Program-made: the position numbers and the translations under genes
The notes under the pieces: generated by a model
What the model was told of the DNA's origin: nothing
The model's input: the letters and a program-made list of their open reading frames with translations, nothing else
Database searches by the model: none
Shown here: positions 43,594 through 52,216 of the stretch, in pieces
Layout of the letters: each line of letters starts with the position of its first letter
Numbering within the stretch: position 1 is the first letter of the stretch
Source: Alterisphingorhabdus sp051668705
GTDB taxonomy: Bacteria; Pseudomonadota; Alphaproteobacteria; Sphingomonadales; Sphingomonadaceae
NCBI RefSeq assembly: GCF_051668705.1
Contig: NZ_CP196351.1
Span: 1,054,001 to 1,118,000 of the forward strand
Reading direction: 5' to 3'
Length of the DNA stretch: 64,000 bases

Positions 43594-44250
43594 TTAGCTA
43601 TCGCCGTCTGTTGCTTCGCCGCCTTCAGCTGCTTCTTCACCTTCACCGGCTTCGGCACTGGCTTCGCCATCAGCACGTTTCAACGCAGATGGAGCAACAA
43701 CCGTAGCAATGGTGTAGTCGCGATCGGTAATGGCCGATTCGCTACCTTCAGGCAGTTTGACCGAAGAAATGTGGATTGAGTCGCCAACATCAAGGCCGGT
43801 AACGTCAATTTCAATCTCATCGGGAATGCGTGAAGCATCGCAAACCAATTCCAGCTCATGACGGACAACGTTGAGAACGCCGCCACGCTTCAGGCCAGGT
43901 GATGCGTCTTCGTTGACAAAGATCACTGGAACAGAAACGTCCACAGTCGCATCTTTCGATAGGCGCAGGAAATCAACATGGAGAGGGCGATCGGTAACCG
44001 GATGAAAAGCAACATCTTTTGGCAGGGTGCGTACGGCTTTGCCGTCAACTTCGACCATGATCAAAGAGTTCATGAAATGGCCGGTGCCAAGCAATTTGTT
44101 CAGTTCACGCTCTTCCACATGGAGGAGGGCGGGGTCTTCTTTATTGCCATAGATTACGGCGGGTACTCGGCCTTCACGACGCAGCGCACGAGAGGCTCCC
44201 TTGCCTGCTTTCTCGCGCTGCTCGGCCGACAGGGTAAGCTGATCGCTCAT
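43594..44250 (-). CDS. rplY: 50S ribosomal protein L25/general stress protein Ctc
   Basis: Binds 5S rRNA. The protein is the long form, with an L25 domain (about 6-98; RREGRVPAVIYGNKEDPALL and HVDFLRLS) and a C-terminal TL5-like domain (about 100-190; GVLNVVRHELELVCDASRIPDEIEID). The last ~30 residues are an acidic Glu/Ala/Gly tail, common in alphaproteobacteria. It has 218 residues. GGAGACAGT precedes the ATG. Confidence 0.96.
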   Translation of the reverse strand: MSDQLTLSAEQREKAGKGASRALRREGRVPAVIYGNKEDPALLHVEERELNKLLGTGHFMNSLIMVEVDGKAVRTLPKDVAFHPVTDRPLHVDFLRLSKDATVDVSVPVIFVNEDASPGLKRGGVLNVVRHELELVCDASRIPDEIEIDVTGLDVGDSIHISSVKLPEGSESAITDRDYTIATVVAPSALKRADGEASAEAGEGEEAAEGGEATDGDS

Positions 44251-44404
44251 TATACTGTCTCCAAAAAATTACTTATGTTGGTCCATGCTCTGCTTCGCCT
44301 CCAGGGTGACCAAAGCCGCAGGGATGAGCGCGGTTACGGCAAAGCGTGGCATTTGGCAAGGAAAGAGTGCATATCATGGCATTGCAGCGCGTAATGATAG
44401 GATA

Positions 44405-45304
44405 TTATTGCAGCCTTGTGATTGTATATCCGCTCTCGCTCAACATTTGCTGCACACTGTCATGGCCGGCCAGATGAGCGGCGCCAACGGCAATGAAAGG
44501 GGTTTGCCCTTTGTTCATAATGGCGATGATCTTTGCGTGCCAATCACGGTTGCGATCCGTCAACAGGGATTGGCGGACATCTTTTGTATGCATAAGGCCG
44601 CTCTTGGCGCTTAGCGCAAGCTCAGCAACATTGCCAGTTAACCAGTTGGCCAATAGCTTGCGATAGGCGGCTTTGGCATTCTGCGCTTCGGCGATGACGG
44701 ATTCCAGCATGGCCTTTTGCGCCTCTGGTGCCAAACGATCGAAATAGCCAAATTGAATGGTCGCGGTTTCCAGAGCAATAATTGGCTTATTGGCGGAGCG
44801 GGCCTTGCCACCCAATATTTTCTCGACACCATATTTGCCATTTACGCGCAAACCTTGTGTCGCCATGCTGGCCAAGGCAAGTGCGGCGGCCCAGTCTTCG
44901 CGATTGGCAAAGATACCATCTTCCCATCCACCAGCCTTTTGCAAAGCGGTTAGCTCATCATGCAAATCCGGGTCTATTCTTTGTCGAACTGGGCCAAGGC
45001 CTTTGGTATTGCCCAATTGCTGCAAGGCCACGCCAATGGCGTTGCCCTCAACTTTAGCGTCAATCTCCATCACCAAAATGTCTGCAGTGTCAAAGTGTTT
45101 GGCTATTTCAGGGCCATACCACATAATATCCGCGGGCAACGCATGGATAGTGCCAAACAGATAAGCCTTTTTCCCACCCTTGCTGACTTGCCATAGGGCA
45201 GGCTCTTGCTTGCTCGGCATATCCGCCCAATCGTCCGTAACGGGGGATGGGCCGGAGCAAGCTGCCAAAGCTGCTATCATAAAAAGGATGAGAAAATGCC
45301 GCAT
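44405..45304 (-). CDS. TraB/GumN family lipoprotein
   Basis: TraB/GumN family protein, 299 residues. It has a lipoprotein signal (ALAACSGPSP, Cys17 from ATG 45304). Family landmarks are the paired GxxH segments AYLFGTIHALP near 49 and FIAVGAAHLAGHDSVQQML near the C-terminus; in relatives these make a metal-dependent site of the Tiki protease type. It is the second of two tandem paralogues. The physiological role in bacteria is not settled. The start at an in-frame TTG 9 bp earlier is less likely. Confidence 0.85.
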   Translation of the reverse strand: MRHFLILFMIAALAACSGPSPVTDDWADMPSKQEPALWQVSKGGKKAYLFGTIHALPADIMWYGPEIAKHFDTADILVMEIDAKVEGNAIGVALQQLGNTKGLGPVRQRIDPDLHDELTALQKAGGWEDGIFANREDWAAALALASMATQGLRVNGKYGVEKILGGKARSANKPIIALETATIQFGYFDRLAPEAQKAMLESVIAEAQNAKAAYRKLLANWLTGNVAELALSAKSGLMHTKDVRQSLLTDRNRDWHAKIIAIMNKGQTPFIAVGAAHLAGHDSVQQMLSESGYTITRLQ

Positions 45305-45340
45305 AGGTTCCAATTGTCTACAGAGCCGCTAATTTGCAAG

Positions 45341-45371
45341 AAAAAAGGCCGGATAGTCTGACTATCCGGCC
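45341..45371 (-). terminator. Intrinsic terminator between the two GumN genes
   Basis: A perfect 11 bp stem (GGCCGGATAGT/ACTATCCGGCC) with a 3 nt loop, followed on the minus strand by six T residues. It sits 25 bp after the first GumN stop, so the two paralogues are transcribed separately. Confidence 0.92.
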
Positions 45372-45395
45372 CGTAAAAGCATATATTACGCAGTA

Positions 45396-46325
45396 TCAAT
45401 ATTCTATGCGGGTTGCCTTCAGGTCATTTGCGCTCAACATGGCCTGAACGCTATCTTTTCCGGCCAAATGGCCAGCACCGACAGCAATGAAAACCGTACC
45501 TGGCTTGTCCATACGGGTTTTGATCCACTCCACCCAATTGGCATTACGTTTTGTCAACAAGGCGTCGTAAATAGCTTCATCGCTTAGGCTGGCGTGCAGA
45601 AAATCGCCTAGTTTCTTAACATTAGCGCTGCCCCAGAAATCAACCATAGTATCAATCTGTGTTGTGGTATCGTCAACCGCTGCGGCACTATCAATAAGAA
45701 ATTCCACCTGACTTTTTTCAGGTAATCCATCAAAGTAACCAAGTTGTTGCTCAACTGTTTCCAATTGTCCGATTGTTTTGCCCGCTGCTTTCGCTTCTAG
45801 CGCCAGCACTTTTTCAGCACCGCTATTGACATCATAGCCAGCTTTTAAAAGGGGAAGGATACCGAGATTTATTCCGGCAAACCAGGGCTCGAATTGATCA
45901 AAAGCATTGCCGGGCAAACCCAGAGAGGTCATGGCATTGTCATAAATGCCCTGTTGCTCTGGATTCAATTTGGAGCGTAGTGGGTTTTCGCTATCAACTG
46001 CCAGTGAAAACACCAGTTTCTGCATTTCGGTCTGATCGGGCTCAACAACTTCCAAAATCAGCTCGTCAGAACTGTCAAAGGCGTCTTTCACGGCTTCATC
46101 AAACCAGCTTAAACCTGGTTTCAAAACATGGACTGTGCCGAACAGATATATTGTCGTATCTTCATCTTTTAGCACCCATAATGCAGGGTCAATATCAACT
46201 GTTTCGGTCGCTGCCGGTGGCGTTTCTGTTTGTTGCGCCATGGCAGGGGCAGTGCTTGCAAATGCAAAGCTAGAGAGCGCCATGCTGAGTGCGAAAAGTG
46301 ATGTCTTATGAAACTTAAATGTCAT
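45396..46325 (-). CDS. TraB/GumN family exported protein
   Basis: Paralogue of the next gene downstream, 309 residues, with a Sec signal ending around APAMAQ (residue 31). It has IYLFGTVHVLKPG near 60 and FIAVGAGHLAGKDSVQAML near 282, the paired GTxH/GxGH motifs of the family. A clear AAGGAG precedes the ATG. It ends in a strong terminator. The two copies differ in anchoring: this one soluble, the other a lipoprotein. Confidence 0.87.
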   Translation of the reverse strand: MTFKFHKTSLFALSMALSSFAFASTAPAMAQQTETPPAATETVDIDPALWVLKDEDTTIYLFGTVHVLKPGLSWFDEAVKDAFDSSDELILEVVEPDQTEMQKLVFSLAVDSENPLRSKLNPEQQGIYDNAMTSLGLPGNAFDQFEPWFAGINLGILPLLKAGYDVNSGAEKVLALEAKAAGKTIGQLETVEQQLGYFDGLPEKSQVEFLIDSAAAVDDTTTQIDTMVDFWGSANVKKLGDFLHASLSDEAIYDALLTKRNANWVEWIKTRMDKPGTVFIAVGAGHLAGKDSVQAMLSANDLKATRIEY

Positions 46326-46376
46326 GATATTCTCCTTAGTGTGAATTGGTTTTGCGTAATTTGTATTGATCCATAA

Positions 46377-47033
46377 TTAGCCATATTTGTTTTTCAGCCA
46401 TAATATGCCGAATATTAAAGTGGTTGCGAAGTAAACAAGCAATCCATTAACCTCTGGCACTAAGCCGCCACGCCAAAGAAACCACCATACTGGCGTGGCA
46501 ATCATATAGACATATAGAGCCCATATTGCGGCTTGAGCGGTAACGTAGCTTTCCTGTTCGTCGATTACCTTTGTGTGCCAATAGTAACTTAAAAGAGGCA
46601 CCAATAATCCGCACAAAACCGAAACAGTAATTGCCAAGGCGGGAGGAAGCGGTGAGTCACTGAAAATAACCCAAGGATCTTGTCCGAGATCCGGACTAGC
46701 AAGCACGACGGTCAGGCCGATTATACCCCCTAATATCATGGCGATAATAAGAATATTACGATTGAGTTTCTCTTTTTTTGTAATCGGCCCCATAGCTTCT
46801 GAGCGTGAGCGATAAAGGCGTATAAAAGACAAAATACTAACAGTAGTAATCAATAACCCTATCAATAATATACCAATAAACTTAATCGTGATTTCTGGAT
46901 TTTCTTTTGAAAAATGACCTATAAAATAGCCTAACATGAATGCTGCTGAAAATAGAGCCAGACTTCCCAATAAGACCATCGATATTATTTTCCAAATACC
47001 AGATGATTCTGCTTCTTCTGCGATATTATCCAT
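46377..47033 (-). CDS. Six-segment membrane protein, last gene of the XRE operon
   Basis: Unrecognised integral membrane protein of 218 residues. About six hydrophobic segments are seen: 10-40 (possibly one long or two), 42-65, 87-110, 128-150, 160-182 and 190-212. The ATG at 47033 overlaps the stop of the XRE regulator by 8 bp and has AGGGG upstream. The frame stays open for 38 more codons, but these overlap the regulator and are unlikely to be used. The pairing of a short XRE regulator with a membrane protein is a widespread pattern without an agreed function. Confidence 0.75.
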   Translation of the reverse strand: MDNIAEEAESSGIWKIISMVLLGSLALFSAAFMLGYFIGHFSKENPEITIKFIGILLIGLLITTVSILSFIRLYRSRSEAMGPITKKEKLNRNILIIAMILGGIIGLTVVLASPDLGQDPWVIFSDSPLPPALAITVSVLCGLLVPLLSYYWHTKVIDEQESYVTAQAAIWALYVYMIATPVWWFLWRGGLVPEVNGLLVYFATTLIFGILWLKNKYG

Positions 47034-47238
47034 TGGTTGCCCCTGTAAATTCGTCATCAAATATCTCTTCAATAGGTTGATTAAAAAGCCGACTGATTTT
47101 GAACGCCAATGGCAGAGAAGGATCATATTTCCCTGTTTCAATGGCATTAACGGCCTGACGGGATACGTCCAATTGTTCGGCCAAAACGGCCTGACTCCAG
47201 TCTCTTTCAGCCCGCAACACTTTTAGTCGGTTTTTCAT
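47026..47238 (-). CDS. XRE-family helix-turn-helix regulator, short form
   Basis: A 70-residue DNA-binding protein consisting of almost only the Cro/CI-type helix-turn-helix (KNRLKVLRAERDWSQAVLAEQ, then LDVSRQAVNAIETGKYDPS), with a C-terminal KISRLFNQPIEEIF helix. It is of the type often encoded next to small membrane proteins. The ATG overlaps the stop of the preceding membrane-protein gene by 4 bp. It probably represses its own operon through the two palindromes near 48.84-48.89 kb. Confidence 0.88.
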   Translation of the reverse strand: MKNRLKVLRAERDWSQAVLAEQLDVSRQAVNAIETGKYDPSLPLAFKISRLFNQPIEEIFDDEFTGATNG

Positions 47239-47669
47239 TGGAACTGACCCCGAAACCGGACCCATTGGAAACTGATGAGGTAAATGCCGAAGGCGACAAG
47301 CCAGATCGCCACTCCAATTCTTAATGGACCCATTAACGTAAGATGTTCATATGTTGAGCCAGATTCAGACCCTGTGATTCCATCCAGAAAGACTGCGCCA
47401 AATGGACCGAGTGCAATCATTATGAAGGGACCAGATATTAATGCCATTCGGCCTAATACTGCGAAAGCGTTGTCGCGGCATAAAAGGGCAAATTCGTCAT
47501 GGCGGGCTAAATTAATGGTCAGCGCAGTTAAACCTGCGAGAAGCGTAAAACCTGTCTCCAAAATATTTGCCCAACCGGGCAGGCCTAGAGAGTATAATAT
47601 TATTAAGCCAAAATAGGATATTGAGACAAAGTCTATCAATCGAAAATATAGTGCGTTTTTGTTCATCAT
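47235..47669 (-). CDS. Four-segment membrane protein of the XRE operon
   Basis: Unrecognised protein of 144 residues from ATG 47669, with four hydrophobic segments (about 8-28, 34-54, 72-95, 118-140). The start overlaps the previous stop by 4 bp (ATGA). There are no soluble domains. A 14-residue longer frame exists but overlaps the previous gene. Its similarity to its neighbours is in layout, not clearly in sequence. Confidence 0.72.
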   Translation of the reverse strand: MMNKNALYFRLIDFVSISYFGLIILYSLGLPGWANILETGFTLLAGLTALTINLARHDEFALLCRDNAFAVLGRMALISGPFIMIALGPFGAVFLDGITGSESGSTYEHLTLMGPLRIGVAIWLVAFGIYLISFQWVRFRGQFQ

Positions 47670-48109
47670 TTTAATCCTCGCTGCCGGAAGATGAAATATG
47701 CTGTGGCCCAACTCACCAAGGTGATGCCGATCATATCGTCTTTTTGCAGTTCGCGAAGGCCTGTAAGCTCGTTCAAAAAGTCAAATGAGCTTAACAGATT
47801 GAGCGCTAGCATAGTGATAACAGCAACCTGCGCGGCATTCGCCATCAGCTGGAAGGTATAATCCTCCGTGCAACGCCGATCGAGATTTGACGCGATTACT
47901 AGGCCAAAGCTGATTATCGGGACGCCTATTATCAATGCCAAAGAGCTGGCTAATGGATTGGCGATATCGGCAATCGGCTCAATATCGTCAAAGCTGTTTC
48001 TTACCAATAACATCAACCCAGTAATGAAAAGCATGGCAAACATCGCGGTTATAGTGCGTGCACTATTTTTTCCGTAAAATTTGAAGCTCGGTTTTGACGG
48101 GGTATTCAT
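47666..48109 (-). CDS. Four-segment membrane protein of the XRE operon
   Basis: Unrecognised protein of 147 residues from ATG 48109 (AGGGAA upstream). There is a short polar start, then four hydrophobic segments (about 20-37, 50-73, 91-110, 127-142). The pattern resembles DUF2975-type proteins that accompany XRE regulators, but I cannot confirm that. It is 67 bp after the previous gene and coupled to the next by ATGA. Confidence 0.72.
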   Translation of the reverse strand: MNTPSKPSFKFYGKNSARTITAMFAMLFITGLMLLVRNSFDDIEPIADIANPLASSLALIIGVPIISFGLVIASNLDRRCTEDYTFQLMANAAQVAVITMLALNLLSSFDFLNELTGLRELQKDDMIGITLVSWATAYFIFRQRGLK

Positions 48110-48176
48110 CTTTAATTCCCTAATGAGATGGATTAAATGAAGGTTCTGGATCAGCAATATATGGCTATTTGTAGCG

Positions 48177-48602
48177 TCAACTCTCTAATCGATAGCGCCG
48201 CTGTAAAAACAGCCAAGCTGCAGACGTACTGGCCAACATCAAAGCCATTATGGTGTCAGCTTTAGGGTAAGGAATGATGGGAGCCAATGAAGCCATAAAA
48301 CCATAGCCCGTTACAGTGACCAGAAAGCCTATACCCATTGCTGAGCCGCGAAGGTTTCTAAACAGCTCATCGCCGTGAAGCTCACGGTTACGCCATATAC
48401 TCATTGCTACGAACAGGCCGCTAAAAAGTACCGCTATGGCAGCGATTACATCATTCCATCCGCTGGTATTTGATGCATCGCTATATAAAGGATTCCAGAA
48501 TGCTATCACCGGAGAAAGCGCCAAAAACGCAACCGCCGTGTAATTATATTCCAAGATAAGAGTTTCAGAACAGTTTGTGGATTTGCCTATAGAGGCTGTC
48601 AT
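48177..48602 (-). CDS. Four-segment membrane protein of the XRE operon
   Basis: Unrecognised protein of 141 residues with four hydrophobic segments (about 19-38, 47-67, 88-108, 114-134) and a basic loop (WRNRELHGDELFRNLRG). GGGAGA precedes the ATG. It starts 38 bp after the small first gene of the operon. Confidence 0.72.
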   Translation of the reverse strand: MTASIGKSTNCSETLILEYNYTAVAFLALSPVIAFWNPLYSDASNTSGWNDVIAAIAVLFSGLFVAMSIWRNRELHGDELFRNLRGSAMGIGFLVTVTGYGFMASLAPIIPYPKADTIMALMLASTSAAWLFLQRRYRLES

Positions 48603-48640
48603 TTCATATCTCCCAATATGCTATCAATTGTGCCGGCGCG

Positions 48641-48805
48641 TTAGCCGACCATAGTTGCCAAAATTTCAAGGGTTTCTAAACCGCGGTCATACCATTGCAG
48701 CATTGCTTCATTGGTTTTCTTTGCCATGGCGAGCAACAGAATAGTGCCGGCCGCGATCCACGCCATTTTCCGGTCTTGCTCGCTCATCTTACAAGTTTTG
48801 CTCAT
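48641..48805 (-). CDS. 54-residue small membrane protein, first gene of the XRE operon
   Basis: A small gene with an excellent AAGGAGG site 7 bp before the ATG. The product has one hydrophobic helix (about residues 15-28, WIAAGTILLLAMA), a basic turn (KKTNEAM) and an amphipathic C-terminal segment (WYDRGLETLEILATMVG). No family is recognised. It is the promoter-proximal gene, so it should be the most highly expressed of the group. Confidence 0.72.
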   Translation of the reverse strand: MSKTCKMSEQDRKMAWIAAGTILLLAMAKKTNEAMLQWYDRGLETLEILATMVG

Positions 48806-49155
48806 GATAATCCTCCTTCAAATGTCGTCTTACAATGACACTATGTCATGCTTCCCTTACTTTATGATATGATTCGCTGACAATGTCAACAACACATTAC
48901 ATTTAGTCTATTATGCATTACCAAATATCAGGTTTGGATAGCAAAAATACACGTTTTTCCGCGCTTTTATGCTTATGCTGCCTTATGGTTTAAGCTGTAT
49001 CGATTGCTGGCGGGCAGGTGGGAAGGCGGGCAGCAGACAAAGTTTACACAGCGAATCTGTCCTATTTGTCGCTATCGATTCTTGACCCTTGCACGCCAAT
49101 CCGCCAAAGCCGCGCATAATCCTATTATTTGTGCAATTGCGAAAGATAGACCGAC
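48806..49155. promoter_or_regulatory. Gene-free region holding the XRE operon promoter and the glyQ leader
   Basis: This 350 bp stretch has no convincing ORF. Its left part holds a leftward promoter: TTGACA (48884-48889, minus strand) and, 17 bp on, CATAAA. A 6-3-6 palindrome ATGACA-cta-TGTCAT (48835-48849) lies around the expected transcript start, and a 5-1-5 palindrome TGACA-a-TGTCA (48878-48888) covers the -35 box. Both are good candidates for operators of the XRE protein. The right part contains an imperfect direct repeat (GGCGGGCAG, about 49.01-49.03 kb). No clear glyQ promoter was identified. Confidence 0.6.
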
Positions 49156-50097
49156 TTGTCCAATCTGATACCTTCTGCCCCTGTTGCCGATAGCAAACCG
49201 CTCAGCTTTCAGGATATGATCCTGACACTGCATAATTTCTGGGCCAAACAAGGCTGCATCATTTTGCAACCCTATGATATTGAAATGGGCGCAGGCACCT
49301 TCCACACCGCAACGACTTTGCGCGCGCTCGGCCCTGAGCCATGGAATGCGGCCTTTGTTCAGCCATGCCGCCGCCCGACCGATGGCCGCTATGGTGAAAA
49401 CCCGATGCGGCTCCAGCATTATTATCAATATCAGGTGATCTTAAAACCTTCACCCTCTGACATTCAGCAGCTTTATCTTGATAGCCTGTCTGTCATTGGT
49501 ATTGATCCGCTGTTGCATGATATCCGCTTTGTTGAAGATGATTGGGAAAGCCCGACCTTGGGCGCATGGGGGCTGGGCTGGGAAGTCTGGTGCGATGGCA
49601 TGGAGGTGACGCAATTCACTTATTTTCAGCAAATGGGCGGCTTTGATTGTAAGCCTGTCGCTGGCGAACTTACCTATGGGTTGGAGCGGTTGGCCATGTA
49701 TATTCAGGGCGTTGATAGCGTCTATGATCTGGATTTTAACGGCCTACCAAAAGAGCAGGGCGGCTTTAGCTATGGCGATGTTTTTCTGGAAAATGAAAAG
49801 CAGATGAGCGCATGGAATTTCGAAATTGCTGATACTGCCATCTTGTTTGATCTGTTTACCAAAGCGACTGCGGAATGTGAGAACTGCCTGAGCAACAGCT
49901 TGCCGCTGCCTGCTTATGAGCAGGCAATAAAGGCGAGTCATATCTTTAACCTGTTGCAAGCACGCGGCGTCATCTCTGTGCAAGAGCGCGCCAAATATAT
50001 GGGGCAGGTGCGTGATCTGGCACGCGGTGCGTGTGAAGCGCATATGGCGAAGGAAAAAGACCGCTGGGCTGAGCAATATCCGGAGTGGTCCGCATGA
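49156..50097 (+). CDS. glyQ: Glycyl-tRNA synthetase alpha subunit
   Basis: Catalytic alpha subunit of the bacterial (alpha-beta)2 glycyl-tRNA synthetase. It has 313 residues. Characteristic blocks: WAKQGCIILQPYDIEMGAG near 29, QPCRRPTDGRYGENPMRLQ near 69, and GELTYGLERLAMYIQGVDSV near 168. The start is a TTG at 49156 with a weak site; the first internal ATG at 49216 would cut off residues found in other GlyQ proteins. It is coupled to glyS by ATGA. Confidence 0.95.
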   Translation: MSNLIPSAPVADSKPLSFQDMILTLHNFWAKQGCIILQPYDIEMGAGTFHTATTLRALGPEPWNAAFVQPCRRPTDGRYGENPMRLQHYYQYQVILKPSPSDIQQLYLDSLSVIGIDPLLHDIRFVEDDWESPTLGAWGLGWEVWCDGMEVTQFTYFQQMGGFDCKPVAGELTYGLERLAMYIQGVDSVYDLDFNGLPKEQGGFSYGDVFLENEKQMSAWNFEIADTAILFDLFTKATAECENCLSNSLPLPAYEQAIKASHIFNLLQARGVISVQERAKYMGQVRDLARGACEAHMAKEKDRWAEQYPEWSA

Positions 50098-52163
50098 GCG
50101 ATTTTCTTCTCGAGCTATTGTCCGAAGAAATACCGGCACGCATGCAGGCAAAGGCGCGTGCTGATCTGGAGCGGTTATTTGCTGGGCAATTGGCTGATGC
50201 GGGTTTGCAGGCGGCCAGCATCACCACCTATTCGACACCGCGCCGGCTGGCTTTGATCGCAGCGGACATTCCGGATGAAACACAGGCCATACGTGAAAAG
50301 GTTAAGGGCCCGCCAGCAGCTGCGCCCGTTCAAGCTATAGACGGGTTTTGCCGCAAAAATGGTCTGTCGCGCGATCAATTGGAAGTGCGCGATGTTAAAG
50401 GCCGTGCAACCTATTTTGCTGTCATTGATACACCGGGCCGTGCCACCAGCGATGTGCTGGCAGAGATCATCCCCGCAATTGTCCGCGCTTTCCCATGGCC
50501 CAAGTCGCAGCGTTGGGGTGCAGCGAGCATCAGCAGCGAAAGCCTGAAATGGGTGCGCCCATTACAGGGTATTATTGCATTATTGGGCAGTGATATTGTG
50601 GACTGTGCTGTGGATGGCATTGCCAGCGACCGCGTGACCATCGGCCACCGCTTCCACTTTGCAGGCGAAGTCATCACCATCAACAGCGCCAGCGATTATA
50701 TTGCCAGCCTGGAAGGCGGTCATGTCTTGGTTGATCATGAGCGCCGCGCCGCAATCATCCGCGATGGCGCGGCCAAGGCAGCGGCTGATGCAGGCCTTGT
50801 GCTGGTTGAGGATGAAGGGCTGGTGATAGAAAATGCCGGACTTACTGAATGGCCTGTGCCGCTGCTCGGCCGATATGATCCGGCCTTTCTGGACGTGCCA
50901 CCAGAGGTTATCCAGCTGACCGCTCGGGTGAACCAGAAATATTTTATCTGTAGGGACAAAGAGGGGGCGCTTGCGCCGGCCTTTATCTGCACGGCCAATA
51001 TTGATGCGCGCGATGGCGGTGCGGCAGTTATTGCTGGCAATGAAAAAGTGCTGGCGGCGCGCCTGGCCGATGCCAAATTCTTTTGGGAACTGGACCAGAA
51101 AACGACATTGGCCGTTCACGCCACTAAACTTTCCAATATTGTGTTCCATGAAAGGCTGGGTACGGTTGCGCAGAAGGTTGGCCGTGTAGCCAAGTTGGCT
51201 GAGTGGCTGGTATTCGATGCCAAGGAACCAAATGGAGACCATAATTTTGCTCGCCAAGCGGCTCAGCTATGCAAAGCTGATCTTGTCACGGAAATGGTTG
51301 GTGAATTCCCTGAACTGCAAGGTTTGATGGGCGGCTATTATGCTGAGAAAGAGGGGCTAGACCCGCAAGTTGCGAATGCCATTCGCGACCATTATAAGCC
51401 GGTAGGAGCGAGCGACGATGTACCAACTGCACCTATATCTGTCGCCGTAAGTCTGGCTGATAAACTTGATAATCTACTGAGCTTTTTCAAAATTGAAATT
51501 ATGCCGACGGGATCGAAAGACCCTTTTGCTTTGCGCCGTGCGGCTCTTGGTTATTTGCGATTGGTACAGGCGAATAACCTGCACCTTTCTATCGATACGG
51601 TCGTTCATGCTTGGCATGGACGTCCGCATGCAAACTTAGCGACAACATTGTTAGACTTCCTTCTCGACAGGCTGTCTGTGCAATTGCGCGATCAAGGAAT
51701 ACGCTTCGATTTCATTGATGCCTCACGCACTTGGCAGGGCCAAAATGACATGCGTGTTGATCGGGTTGAGGCGCGAGCAAGAGCTTTAACAGACTTTATA
51801 ACGACAGAAGACGGCACCAACCTTCTGGCTTGTTATAAGCGTGCTGCCAATATCCTGAAAAAAGAGGTTGGGGATAATGGCTTACCCGCACCACGTGGTG
51901 ATTATCATAAAGACCCTGCTGAAGCCGCTTTAATTACTGCTTTGGCGACCGCAAAGCCCGCGGTTGTTGCTGCTGTGGCGGAGGAGCGATTTGCTGATGC
52001 CATGCAGGCCTTGGCATCTCTACGTGCACCAATTGATCAATTTTTTACCGATGTAACCGTAAATGACTCTGATGAGGCTAAGCGCAGCGCAAGGCTGGCA
52101 TTGTTAAAAGAGATCAGGGATGCCGTACATTCTGTGGCAGACTTTTCGAAAATTGAAGGCTAG
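50094..52163 (+). CDS. glyS: Glycyl-tRNA synthetase beta subunit
   Basis: tRNA-binding beta subunit, 689 residues (typical size). It opens with DFLLELLSEEIPARMQ. Family segments include PTPR-like STPRRLALIA near 47, FHFAGEVITI near 189 and VSLADKLDNLLSFF near 455. The C-terminal anticodon-binding part holds FEPIDQFF-like APIDQFFTDVTVND near 646. The ATG overlaps the glyQ stop by 4 bp. Confidence 0.95.
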   Translation: MSDFLLELLSEEIPARMQAKARADLERLFAGQLADAGLQAASITTYSTPRRLALIAADIPDETQAIREKVKGPPAAAPVQAIDGFCRKNGLSRDQLEVRDVKGRATYFAVIDTPGRATSDVLAEIIPAIVRAFPWPKSQRWGAASISSESLKWVRPLQGIIALLGSDIVDCAVDGIASDRVTIGHRFHFAGEVITINSASDYIASLEGGHVLVDHERRAAIIRDGAAKAAADAGLVLVEDEGLVIENAGLTEWPVPLLGRYDPAFLDVPPEVIQLTARVNQKYFICRDKEGALAPAFICTANIDARDGGAAVIAGNEKVLAARLADAKFFWELDQKTTLAVHATKLSNIVFHERLGTVAQKVGRVAKLAEWLVFDAKEPNGDHNFARQAAQLCKADLVTEMVGEFPELQGLMGGYYAEKEGLDPQVANAIRDHYKPVGASDDVPTAPISVAVSLADKLDNLLSFFKIEIMPTGSKDPFALRRAALGYLRLVQANNLHLSIDTVVHAWHGRPHANLATTLLDFLLDRLSVQLRDQGIRFDFIDASRTWQGQNDMRVDRVEARARALTDFITTEDGTNLLACYKRAANILKKEVGDNGLPAPRGDYHKDPAEAALITALATAKPAVVAAVAEERFADAMQALASLRAPIDQFFTDVTVNDSDEAKRSARLALLKEIRDAVHSVADFSKIEG

Positions 52164-52216
52164 GCAGCAATGATTCTTCCCCAGGGATATGCTCCAACAT
52201 GCAAAAGGAAATCAGC

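Noticed and set aside
46377..48888. The XRE operon as part of a prophage or a toxin-antitoxin pair
   Set aside because: There are no phage structural, integrase or attachment features, and the membrane proteins are larger and more numerous than in known type II toxin-antitoxin modules.
49082..49120. TTGACC with CATAAT as a glyQ promoter
   Set aside because: The spacer would be 27 bp, far from the usual 16-18.
50580..51257. A 225-codon minus-strand frame inside glyS
   Set aside because: Antisense to a conserved synthetase subunit and without any domain or start signal.
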